This document shows positions 51,950 through 60,140 of a stretch of DNA of 64,000 bases, piece after piece. The DNA lies in NCBI RefSeq assembly GCF_017833255.1, contig NZ_JAFIBU010000001.1, positions 806,001 to 870,000 on the forward strand, written 5' to 3'. The translations under genes were made by a program, and so were the position numbers. The notes under the pieces are model-generated. The model saw only the letters and a program-made list of their open reading frames with translations. It was not told the origin of the DNA and ran no database searches. Numbering within the stretch: position 1 is the stretch's first letter; each line of letters opens with the position of its first letter. Source of the stretch: Paenibacillus sp. PvR098. Its GTDB lineage: Bacteria; Bacillota; Bacilli; Paenibacillales; NBRC-103111.

Positions 51950-52630
51950 TTAAATAGAATCGGAATCGCTTAGTACTTGAGTCAAATGATTATAATCGGC
52001 TGTCAAATGGCGTACCATTGCCTCAGATGCTGCTTCCTCGTTTCGTTCTTTCATGAAACTAAATATTTCCGCATGTTCGTTATAAATCGTCCAATCCCGT
52101 CCTTCTCCATAGAAATTAATAATCCGATATAAGAACATCAAAGATCTTAAATCATTTAATTGTTTTTGCAAACGATTGTTGCGGCTAAATGTCATAATCA
52201 AATCATGGAACTCTTCATTTAAACGAATCACTTCGTCCTTATCGTATCCATTCGGCTGCTTAATCTTTGCTTTGGCCAACGACAGACTATCTTCAATACG
52301 CTTCATTTCAACGTCGGTCGCTTTTTGAACGGTCACTCTGACAGCCAATGCTTCAAGTGCCATGCGGCATTGATAAATATCCTCAACATCTTTCACTGTC
52401 GGCTTATACACAATAATTCGCGATTTTTCGTCTATCACGACCAGACCTTCTTTTTCCAAAGCTCGGATCGCTTCTCTGATGGGACTTCTGCTCACATTCA
52501 TTTCCTTTGCCAACCTGGATTCAACAATTCTCTCTCCCGGTTTGAACACACCGTCGAAAATCATTTTTTTGATGGAATGGTACAGTTGATCGTAATAAGG
52601 CATCGGTTTTTCGACTGAATAAGAATCCAT
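51950..52630 (-). CDS. GntR-family regulator with FCD domain
   Basis: 226 residues; GAGGGTG before ATG 52630. Winged helix YYDQLYHSIKKMIFDGVFKP, then GERIVESRLAKEMNVSRSPI and REAIRALEKEGLV; C-terminal all-helical FCD domain with the metal ligands around LNEEFHDLIM and RHLTADYNHL. FCD regulators usually sense an organic acid. It likely controls the downstream HAD and dehydrogenase genes and itself through the TGTCGACA palindromes. Confidence 0.92.
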   Translation of the reverse strand: MDSYSVEKPMPYYDQLYHSIKKMIFDGVFKPGERIVESRLAKEMNVSRSPIREAIRALEKEGLVVIDEKSRIIVYKPTVKDVEDIYQCRMALEALAVRVTVQKATDVEMKRIEDSLSLAKAKIKQPNGYDKDEVIRLNEEFHDLIMTFSRNNRLQKQLNDLRSLMFLYRIINFYGEGRDWTIYNEHAEIFSFMKERNEEAASEAMVRHLTADYNHLTQVLSDSDSI

Positions 52631-52651
52631 CCACTTCACCCTCTTGTAGTC

Positions 52652-52659
52652 TGTCGACA
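52652..52659. promoter_or_regulatory. Candidate GntR operator, copy 2
   Basis: TGTCGACA, 22 bases before the gntR start, within AGTCTGTCGACACGA. It matches the core of the perfect palindrome at 51874-51885 and would allow autoregulation. Confidence 0.5.
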
Positions 52660-52720
52660 CGATTTAATACTAAATGTAATCAATGCTTTGAGTGAAGTCA
52701 ATGTTATGAGGCGAAAATGT

Positions 52721-52744
52721 AAAAAGGGTATGGAGACCATACCC
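52721..52744 (-). terminator. Terminator of the tct operon
   Basis: GGGTATGG pairs with CCATACCC around AGA; on the minus strand TTTTT follows. A second perfect stem (TTGAAACTTC with GAAGTTTCAA, 52767-52792) lies just upstream in transcript order. Confidence 0.78.
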
Positions 52745-52851
52745 CCACTTTAACAATAGTTTGCACTTGAAACTTCGATAATGAAGTTTCAATGCAAAGG
52801 TATAGAATTCCCTTCAGCTTTTTATTTAATGAAATTAACTATTTCGAGTCT

Positions 52852-54372
52852 TTATCCCGCAATATCAACTTCAGAACCAACCGCCGCTTTTACGCGTTGT
52901 TTAGTGCGTCGGATTAGAATCAGTGATACAAAAAGAAGCACAAAAGCAAGGATCAGAATAGTTAAAGAAATCGGGCGCGTAAAGAATACAGTGAAATCGC
53001 CTCCCGACATGGACATGGATTGGACAAAGGATTGCTCGAACATCGGCCCCAATATAAAGCAGAGAATAAGAGGAACCACCGGCCAGCGATATTTGTGTAA
53101 AAAGTATCCGATTCCGCCGAAAACTAGCGCCATGAAAACATCAAATAAACTGTTTCTTACGGTATAAGCGCCAATGATGCTTAATATAAGAATGACAGGC
53201 GCCATCACTCCGTAAGGTACACTTGTTAACTTTGCCCATAATCCGACCAACGGCAAATTTAATACGAGCAGCATCAAATTACCGATAAACATACTTGCAA
53301 TGACTGTCCATACAAAGCCGCCACTCTGTTCGAACAAAACCGGTCCCGGCTGCAGCCCGTAGATCATCAAACCTGCAAGCAATACGGCAAGCGGTGGCGA
53401 ACTCGGAATTCCAAGAGCGAAAAGCGGGATAAAACCCGATGAACTCGTCGCATTGTTGGCCGCTTCCGGCGCTGCAACGCCCTCAATCGCTCCATGACCG
53501 AATCTTTCCGGCGTTTTGGACAATTTCTTTTCCATATCATAGGCCAAAAAGGTCGTAACTGCGGTGGAACATCCAGGCAATAATCCAAGGATAAAACCAA
53601 TAAATCCACCCCGGAACATCGCTTTATAACTCTTCTTCAAATCTGCAAAACTTGGATAAACGCTTCCAATTTTGCCGGGGGCGATAGCGCCTGTCTTCTC
53701 TTCCATCCCCTTGATGACCTCGGTGATCGCGAACAGCCCAATGATCACGCTGATCATATCAATGCCGGCCGATAGGGCATCACTCCCAAACGTAAACCGC
53801 ATCTGCCCTCCGGAAGGACCCATTCCTCCCATGGAAAGCAAATATCCGAAAAGTCCCATGATTAAGCCTTTTATAATCGAATTTCCCGCTAAGTTTACAA
53901 TAACAGTTAGCGCTAGCAACATGAGGGCGAAATATTCGGGAGGGCCGAACTTTAGCGCTTGATCCGCAAGAATCGGAGCGAAAAAGACAAGTCCAACGAC
54001 ACCCATTGTTCCAGCTGCGAAGGAGCCGATCGCGGCGATACCGAGCGCTGGTCCCCCTTTTCCCTGCTTGGCAAGCGGATAACCGTCCAAACATGTCGGC
54101 ACCGACGAAACCTCTCCAGGAATGTTCAGCAGAATGGCGGTAGTTGAACCGCCGTACATAGCACCATAATAGATTCCGGCCAACATAATAATTCCTTCAA
54201 CAGGACCAAGTACTGTCGTTAACGGCAGCAATATAGCAATAGCTGAGGTAGGTCCGAGACCCGGCAGCATGCCGACCAGAGTTCCTACCAGAGCACCCAA
54301 TATGGCCATTGCAAGATTAAGGGGTGTCAGCGCTTCTGCAAATCCGTGTAAAAGCATACCTATTGCTTCCAT
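52852..54372 (-). CDS. tctA: Tripartite tricarboxylate transporter large permease TctA
   Basis: 506 residues, about eleven to twelve membrane segments. Signature TLVGMLPGLGPTSAIAILLP and the duplicated IGFILGLLPGCSTAVTTFLA of the TctA family, plus YGAMYGGSTTAILLNIPGE. AGGGGGGAA precedes the start. It forms the ion-coupled channel for a carboxylate captured by TctC. Operon order tctC-tctB-tctA. Confidence 0.93.
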   Translation of the reverse strand: MEAIGMLLHGFAEALTPLNLAMAILGALVGTLVGMLPGLGPTSAIAILLPLTTVLGPVEGIIMLAGIYYGAMYGGSTTAILLNIPGEVSSVPTCLDGYPLAKQGKGGPALGIAAIGSFAAGTMGVVGLVFFAPILADQALKFGPPEYFALMLLALTVIVNLAGNSIIKGLIMGLFGYLLSMGGMGPSGGQMRFTFGSDALSAGIDMISVIIGLFAITEVIKGMEEKTGAIAPGKIGSVYPSFADLKKSYKAMFRGGFIGFILGLLPGCSTAVTTFLAYDMEKKLSKTPERFGHGAIEGVAAPEAANNATSSSGFIPLFALGIPSSPPLAVLLAGLMIYGLQPGPVLFEQSGGFVWTVIASMFIGNLMLLVLNLPLVGLWAKLTSVPYGVMAPVILILSIIGAYTVRNSLFDVFMALVFGGIGYFLHKYRWPVVPLILCFILGPMFEQSFVQSMSMSGGDFTVFFTRPISLTILILAFVLLFVSLILIRRTKQRVKAAVGSEVDIAG

Positions 54373-54393
54373 TATTAATGGTTCCCCCCTTCG

Positions 54394-54840
54394 TTATACA
54401 TTGAAGATTCCCGTTGGGAATGGCATATTGAGCCAAAAAACGAAGATCAAATAAAATATGGTCGTTAGAACCGTTGCGTATAAAGCGGATTTGACAAGAC
54501 TGAAGAAACCCAGCACTTTAAACAATCCGATAGCAACCAATAAGGTGCTGATAACATACCCCAAATATTGAATCGCAAACCAATATGCGAATAATAATCC
54601 TAAGGCGAGGAGCATACTTCTCATAATTACACGGTCAGGGAACTCTACCTTAAAACTCTCACCCTTCACAAAGAATACCATCAGCAAACCTAATAATATT
54701 AATGCCCCACCTACAATCCCAGGCATGGTGTGATCTCCGACGAATGTATCCATTCGCGAAGGATAGAGACGTATAGCCTCCGACATTGCGATGCCCCCGA
54801 AAATAACGCTAATAATTCCTCCTATACGATCAGCCAGCAT
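54394..54840 (-). CDS. tctB: Tripartite tricarboxylate transporter small permease TctB
   Basis: 148 residues with four membrane segments (GGIISVIFGGIAMSEAIRLY; GGALILLGLLMVFFV; LLALGLLFAYWFAIQYLGYV; VLTTIFYLIFVFWLNMPFPT). The last segment with WLNMPFPTG is typical of TctB. GGAGGGAG precedes the start. It partners TctA, whose gene follows after 21 bases. Confidence 0.9.
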   Translation of the reverse strand: MLADRIGGIISVIFGGIAMSEAIRLYPSRMDTFVGDHTMPGIVGGALILLGLLMVFFVKGESFKVEFPDRVIMRSMLLALGLLFAYWFAIQYLGYVISTLLVAIGLFKVLGFFSLVKSALYATVLTTIFYLIFVFWLNMPFPTGIFNV

Positions 54841-54957
54841 ATGTTCTCCCTCCTTTATTTAGAATAGACCGATACAGTAGCCGTTCAACAATAATGTAGA
54901 CGCTAGCCCGGCATATCTCCGAATTCCAATAAACACCACAAAAAGCTTTCTACACAC

Positions 54958-54993
54958 TTCCTCCTTCTGCAGTATTACTCACAGAAGGAGGAA
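54958..54993 (-). terminator. Hairpin between tctC and tctB
   Basis: TTCCTCCTTCTG at 54958-54969 pairs completely with CAGAAGGAGGAA at 54982-54993. No immediate T run. It likely stabilises the tctC message or partly terminates, giving more binding protein than permease. Confidence 0.55.
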
Positions 54994-55032
54994 TGAATTC
55001 CCGCTATCGTTTTTTCGATGCTAAAAAATTAA

Positions 55033-56067
55033 TTACTTAATGAGTCCCTTTGCTTTTACCATTTCAGAGAACAGCGCTAATTCTTCCTTTACATAGTTGG
55101 CATATTCCGTAGGATTCTGATAGCTGCCTTGAACACTCATGGATTTCAGTTTCTCTTGGAAAGCAGAGTCTTTGTGCATTTTCTCAAGGGTTGTTTCCCA
55201 TTTTTTCACTACATGATCTGGAACCCCAGCCGGCATGGAAACTCCAACCCAGAACGATGCGGTAATGTTCTTAACACCCTTTTCTTCTAAAGTAGGAGCA
55301 TCAGGGAAGAACGGACTTCTTTCCGGGGAAGCTACAGCCAATATTTTCAACTTTCCAGCCTTAACCAGATTGGATACCTCACTTACCCCTTGTACGCCAA
55401 GTGTGATGTGTCCGCCTGCAACCTTCGGAAGCGCATCACCGGCTCCATTAGTCACGATAAGTTTGGCTTTAGAAAAATCGCCGCCGATACTATCCAACCA
55501 CTGGATGACACCGAAGGTAGCGATAGCTGTAGGACCATTACTTGCAAACGTAAGTTTGTCCGGATTTTGCTTCACCCAATCGTTAAGCTCCTCAATACTA
55601 TTCCATGGCGCATCAGACTTCACAACAAATGCGAGCGGGTCATTCGTATTTCTGGAAATAAACTGATAATCTTCATATTTAAATGGCAAGTTCGGAACTC
55701 CCGCCAGTAATCCTGTTACAGCAGACACACTTTGAGTCACAACGGAATAGCCGTCCTTCGAGCCTTGCTTCAGAACCGCCTGTGTTCCTGTCGCACCGCC
55801 CGCTCCGGGTTTGTTCACGACGATGACCGGCTGTCCCCACTCCTTGCTTAAATAATCACTCATCGCCCTTGCGAAAATATCCGTTCCCCCACCAGCAGCA
55901 AACGGTACGATAATTTCAATTTGTTTGGTCGGATATTTCGGTTCTTCTTTAGCTGGCGCAGGAGTGCTGCCTGCTGAACCGTTAGAAGCAGGAGCCGTAC
56001 CGCAGCCGGCTACAGCCAGGGCCAACAAGGACGCTGCCAGAATACTGCCAAAAATTTTTTTCTTCAT
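55033..56067 (-). CDS. tctC: Tripartite tricarboxylate transporter substrate-binding lipoprotein TctC
   Basis: 344 residues. Lipoprotein signal MKKKIFGSILAASLLALAVA then GCG, followed by a Pro/Ala/Ser linker and the Bug-type fold: IEIIVPFAAGGGTDIFARAM, VVNKPGAGGATGTQAVLKQG. These loops bind a carboxylate through water-mediated contacts. The nearby D-malate/tartrate-type dehydrogenase and FCD-GntR point to a C4 hydroxy acid, by inference. Confidence 0.93.
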   Translation of the reverse strand: MKKKIFGSILAASLLALAVAGCGTAPASNGSAGSTPAPAKEEPKYPTKQIEIIVPFAAGGGTDIFARAMSDYLSKEWGQPVIVVNKPGAGGATGTQAVLKQGSKDGYSVVTQSVSAVTGLLAGVPNLPFKYEDYQFISRNTNDPLAFVVKSDAPWNSIEELNDWVKQNPDKLTFASNGPTAIATFGVIQWLDSIGGDFSKAKLIVTNGAGDALPKVAGGHITLGVQGVSEVSNLVKAGKLKILAVASPERSPFFPDAPTLEEKGVKNITASFWVGVSMPAGVPDHVVKKWETTLEKMHKDSAFQEKLKSMSVQGSYQNPTEYANYVKEELALFSEMVKAKGLIK

Positions 56068-56120
56068 TTCGATTTCCCCCTAAATGTAGTTTTTTATTTT
56101 CCAATTTAATGTCATTTAAA

Positions 56121-56135
56121 CGCTTTCCGAAAGCG
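56121..56135. promoter_or_regulatory. Palindrome upstream of tctC
   Basis: CGCTTTC-C-GAAAGCG, a perfect 7-bp inverted repeat 54 bases before the tctC start. It could be an operator or a leader hairpin. Confidence 0.35.
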
Positions 56136-56187
56136 GTTACATTGACATTTTTATAATAATTCTAATGAATGAACAAAACAATCTTTC

Positions 56188-56217
56188 GATCATATTGGTT
56201 CTTTTGATCATTTTGGT
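56188..56217. promoter_or_regulatory. Direct repeat between tctC and the ger operon
   Basis: GATCATATTGGT at 56188-56199 and GATCATTTTGGT at 56206-56217, eleven of twelve bases identical with 18-base period. Such spacing is common for tandem response-regulator sites. It lies 120 bases before tctC and 130 before the ger operon. Confidence 0.4.
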
Positions 56218-56348
56218 CTTACATACGCAGTAATTCTTTAGCTTTTGGATGAAAAAAAGACTAACCGTTCATAATAAATGCAGAAATTGAAATATACGAT
56301 AATTTTAATGGTGTGACCAAAATAATAAGTTAAGTTTAGGTGATATCT

Positions 56349-57833
56349 ATGTTCAGGTTTTGGAAAAGAGCAAATATCGGAACCGCACATGAGGAAATTG
56401 AACCTCGTAAGAACTCCGTTCTTTCCTTAGATGCATTAAAACTGCTGCTGGCCAACATGCATGATGCAGAAATCATTGAACGCCAAACGAACGTAGATCA
56501 AAAGGTAACCCTCCTGTACATAAGAACTCTAATCGACCAAGAGCGTCTGAATGATACCATTGTTAAACCGCTGAATCATTGTACCTATGATACCGTTTAT
56601 GAGTGTATTCAAAACTCTAAGGTGTTTGCCGTCGCTACGTTGGAAGAGGCGGTAAAGCTTTTACTGCAAGGGTCAGTTCTTATATATGATGCATTCAGGA
56701 ATCATTGGTGGGCTGTTCTTCTCGCTAATCCGTTGAGCCGAGCCATTGAATCCTCAGAAACGGAAACGATTATTTACGGACCCAAAGACAGCTTCAGCGA
56801 ACAATTGGACCAAAATATCACCATGATCCGCAGGCGAATTCCTATAACCGAACTAAAGACGGAGCAATATACCGTAGGGTATTTAAGCAAAACATCAATT
56901 GTGCTCATGTACATCGACGGATTGACGAATCCCGAATTTGTTTCTATCGCAAGAGATAAATTATCCAATATTGATTTTGATTTAATTCTGGAATCGTCCA
57001 ATCTCACCGCTTTCATGGATGATCATATGCATAGCGTTTTTCCTCAATATTTGCAAACGGACCGACCGGATGCCTGCGCTTATTCTCTGGGTCTCGGAAA
57101 ACTGTTGTTTCTGGTCGATAATACGCCGTTTGCCATCGTTGCTCCCATCACTTTTTTTCATTTGTTTCAATCCCCCGAGGATTATATCAACCGCTGGATT
57201 GTTGCAAGTTTTTTTCGCTGCATTCGATATGTCAGTTTTTTGATTTCGGTGGTATTGATCCCGGTCTATGTAGCGTTAGCCACTCATCATTATCAGATGA
57301 TACCGCTGCAAATTCTTTTCGTGTTACTGGAATCCAGAAGCAAACTGCCCTTCACACCATTCTGGGAAGCGTTCTTAATGTTAATTACTTTAGAAATCAT
57401 CAAAGAAGCCAGTCTGCGCATGCCTTCTAAATCAGGTCAAACCTTGGGTGTCATTGGAGGTATCGTCATTGGACAAGCGGCGGTAGAAGCCGGCTTCGCT
57501 AGCAAAGTGTTAATCGTATTGGTAGGAATCTCCTCGATCGCTTCGTTTTTGGTTCCCAATTATTTGGTCACTAAATCAAATACGATCATTCAATTCGTAT
57601 TTCTTGTACTTTCGTCTTTTCTTGGAATGATTGGTATCGCCATTGGAATGATTGGAGTTCTTGCTCATCTGAATGCACTTAGCTCTCTGAAGCAGCCTTA
57701 TTTTGCACCGGTAGCTCCATTCTATTGGAAGGACTGGATCGATACGTTCATTCGAGGTCCCCTAGCATGGATGAAAGCTCGTCCGGAATCTCTTTATCCT
57801 TTGGATAAGCTCCGTTATAAACGAAGGAGATGA
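56349..57833 (+). CDS. GerA-type spore germination receptor, A subunit
   Basis: 494 residues; ATG 56349 with AGGTGA upstream. The large N-terminal cytoplasmic domain (VLSLDALKLLLANMHDAEII; LTNPEFVSIARDKLSNIDFD) is followed by about five membrane segments with the family signature (TPFWEAFLMLITLEIIKEAS LR; GVIGGIVIGQAAVEAGFASK). With the next two genes it makes a complete inner-membrane germinant receptor that triggers release of ions and dipicolinate. Expression should be in the forespore, though no promoter could be assigned. Confidence 0.92.
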   Translation: MFRFWKRANIGTAHEEIEPRKNSVLSLDALKLLLANMHDAEIIERQTNVDQKVTLLYIRTLIDQERLNDTIVKPLNHCTYDTVYECIQNSKVFAVATLEEAVKLLLQGSVLIYDAFRNHWWAVLLANPLSRAIESSETETIIYGPKDSFSEQLDQNITMIRRRIPITELKTEQYTVGYLSKTSIVLMYIDGLTNPEFVSIARDKLSNIDFDLILESSNLTAFMDDHMHSVFPQYLQTDRPDACAYSLGLGKLLFLVDNTPFAIVAPITFFHLFQSPEDYINRWIVASFFRCIRYVSFLISVVLIPVYVALATHHYQMIPLQILFVLLESRSKLPFTPFWEAFLMLITLEIIKEASLRMPSKSGQTLGVIGGIVIGQAAVEAGFASKVLIVLVGISSIASFLVPNYLVTKSNTIIQFVFLVLSSFLGMIGIAIGMIGVLAHLNALSSLKQPYFAPVAPFYWKDWIDTFIRGPLAWMKARPESLYPLDKLRYKRRR

Positions 57834-57837
57834 TCGA

Positions 57838-58953
57838 ATGCGTTCACTTTCTATCTTTAATAAATCGTCTACCTTTGACGGCATTTATGTCATTCTAATG
57901 GTTAACCGGTTACAGCTGCTTTACTATTTTTTTATCCTTCCTATGTATTTGGTTTATCCTTATATGATCTGGGGGATTATCGTCATGGGTGTATTATCGC
58001 AATTCAATATCATGCTCTTCTCCAAATGGTTTTCATCAGTGACGTCTCCTAAAGATTATCAAGGATTTGTGAAACTCTTCGGTGAGCCTACGGTTCGTAT
58101 TTTTGCTTTTCTTGGCTGGATGATTATATTAGTCAAAATCACTATTATCACACTGAGCTATATAGAAATTGTTCATCAATTTATATTCCCTGGGATGAAT
58201 ATGAACTGGCTCATTTTTTTTATCTTTCTCCTCACTTGCTATATAGCAGGACATGGGATGGAAAAAACGATTCGCTTTGTTGTCATCTCATTTTTGTTGT
58301 CGGTTTGGATGCTCCTATTGTTTATTCCTTTTTACATTCCGCCCATTGCTTCGCTTCAAGATTTACTTCCCATCATTCCAACTGAATGGCCCAAGGATTT
58401 ATGGAATAAATTGGTATTTTTATGGTCTTGCTATTCGGGTCCAGAACTTCTGGTATTCATGCTTCCTTGGCTAAGCCCGGAACAAAAGATACTAAAATAT
58501 TTGACGATTGCGAATGCCTTTTCTGTCATGGAATATGTGATTGTGTTTGTCGCCTCGTTATTTTTTTTCGGTTCCAATTACTTGCTCATAAGCGAGTTTC
58601 CGGTGATCAATATGATCCGATACCTGCAGTCGCCCGTTACGGAACGATTGGATATGATTATGATTTCCATACATATGATCCATTTTGCATTTGCTGCATC
58701 CATCTTCAAGCTGTTTTTATATGGTGGCGCACGGATCGTCATGGGTACTTGGAACAAGCCTAGCACCCTGATCGGTTTTATGGCAAGCTGCTCTCTGATT
58801 TTTGTATGCACCATTATTGTTAAAGAGACCTTATGGATGGAAGGAACAGAGGAGAATATCGGGCTCATGGTGGAGATAGGTTTGGGAGCATTAACGTACC
58901 TTCTGGTCCCATCATTCCTGCTAATGGCCAGCAAACGAAGGAGGCGCGTTTAG
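57838..58953 (+). CDS. GerB-type spore germination receptor, B subunit (spore permease)
   Basis: 371 residues with AAGGAGATGATCG before the ATG, four bases after the A-subunit stop. Ten membrane segments of the amino-acid-permease-like GerAB family: IYVILMVNRLQLLYYFFILP, LGWMIILVKITIITLSYIEI, WSCYSGPELLVFMLPWLSP. This subunit holds the germinant-binding site in the family. Confidence 0.92.
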   Translation: MRSLSIFNKSSTFDGIYVILMVNRLQLLYYFFILPMYLVYPYMIWGIIVMGVLSQFNIMLFSKWFSSVTSPKDYQGFVKLFGEPTVRIFAFLGWMIILVKITIITLSYIEIVHQFIFPGMNMNWLIFFIFLLTCYIAGHGMEKTIRFVVISFLLSVWMLLLFIPFYIPPIASLQDLLPIIPTEWPKDLWNKLVFLWSCYSGPELLVFMLPWLSPEQKILKYLTIANAFSVMEYVIVFVASLFFFGSNYLLISEFPVINMIRYLQSPVTERLDMIMISIHMIHFAFAASIFKLFLYGGARIVMGTWNKPSTLIGFMASCSLIFVCTIIVKETLWMEGTEENIGLMVEIGLGALTYLLVPSFLLMASKRRRRV

Positions 58954-58955
58954 GT

Positions 58956-60041
58956 ATGAGACAAATCAAAAGGGCTTTGTTAGGAGGACTGTTAAGCGCT
59001 ATTCTGCTCATAACCGGATGCTCCCCGTTCGTGGAGAATAATACGATTGAGGAAATCGCCCCTGTGATTTTCTGGTTTATCAAGGATGGCGGAGAAGGCA
59101 AATTAAACATCAGCACCTTGGTCCCCCCGTTGATTAAAGAAAAGAAGCGGCTTCTCTCCAAGAATGTCGAACTTTTAAAGCAGGGCGGGAAGGAATTTAA
59201 TCTAGTTTATTATCGGGAATTAAAAAACGGACAGCTTCGAATGATATTAATTAATGAGGAGCTTGCCAAAAAAGGAATTCTTTCGATGATTGATACCCTG
59301 CTGAATGACCCTAATATATCCCAGCGTCTTTATGTGGCCATAGTGGACGGGAATTTCAGTGATTACATCAATAGTCAATTATCCCAGCAGGCCAATTTGG
59401 ATTATTTTCTATATCGCATGTTCAAGCACTACGAAGATAAGCACCAAGGTGAAATGAGCATAGTGAATCTGCATCAATTCAAGAACAAATTATACACACC
59501 CTTCTCGGATCCGATCCTCCCTGTCTTCAAGGTGGACAAAAACAACTTCACCTATCAGGGGACCGCATTTTTCCGTCATGACAAGCTAATCGGGAAGATT
59601 AACAAAATTGACGATGAAATCCTGCAGCTTATTAACAACGATCATTACCTTAAGCTTCTACCTCTACCTGAATTATCTGTAAGCATAGATCATGTGCGGG
59701 GAAATACCTACATGAAATTGAATCAGGATTACTCATCCCTTTCATTCATAGTCCATCTTAGCGGCAGAATCGATGAATACCGAGGGAATAAAAACCTTCA
59801 TGATTACGAAGATTTTCTGGCTCTTAACCATGAGATTAACGCATTTTTGAAGAAACACACCGTGGATTTACTGAAAAAAATGCAAGAATGGAAGGTGGAT
59901 CCTCTGGAAGTTGGAAAACATACTCTTCGCCCTTTTAAAAAATCGATGAGTGAAAAAGAATGGTCCAACTATTGGAGTAAGATGAACATCAACGTCGAAT
60001 ATCAAATCGATCTTGATCCTTTGAAGAATATGAACCAATGA
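58956..60041 (+). CDS. GerC-type spore germination receptor, C subunit (lipoprotein)
   Basis: 361 residues; ATG 58956 lies two bases after the B-subunit stop, with GGAGG eleven bases upstream. Lipobox LLSAILLITGCSPF, then GerAC domains (FNLVYYRELKNGQLRMILIN; GTAFFRHDKLIGKINKIDDE; a C-terminal ALNHEINAFLKKHTVDLLKK and WSKMNINVEYQID). An imperfect inverted repeat (GGAAATCG/CGATTTCC, 60088-60131) may terminate the operon. Confidence 0.92.
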   Translation: MRQIKRALLGGLLSAILLITGCSPFVENNTIEEIAPVIFWFIKDGGEGKLNISTLVPPLIKEKKRLLSKNVELLKQGGKEFNLVYYRELKNGQLRMILINEELAKKGILSMIDTLLNDPNISQRLYVAIVDGNFSDYINSQLSQQANLDYFLYRMFKHYEDKHQGEMSIVNLHQFKNKLYTPFSDPILPVFKVDKNNFTYQGTAFFRHDKLIGKINKIDDEILQLINNDHYLKLLPLPELSVSIDHVRGNTYMKLNQDYSSLSFIVHLSGRIDEYRGNKNLHDYEDFLALNHEINAFLKKHTVDLLKKMQEWKVDPLEVGKHTLRPFKKSMSEKEWSNYWSKMNINVEYQIDLDPLKNMNQ

Positions 60042-60140
60042 ATCAAGGCCACCGAATCTCTTCATGTATTGCCAAAGGCATTACTATGGAAATCGCCGTG
60101 ATTCGCAGACGGATTCGGCATGACGATTTCCACAGGCATA

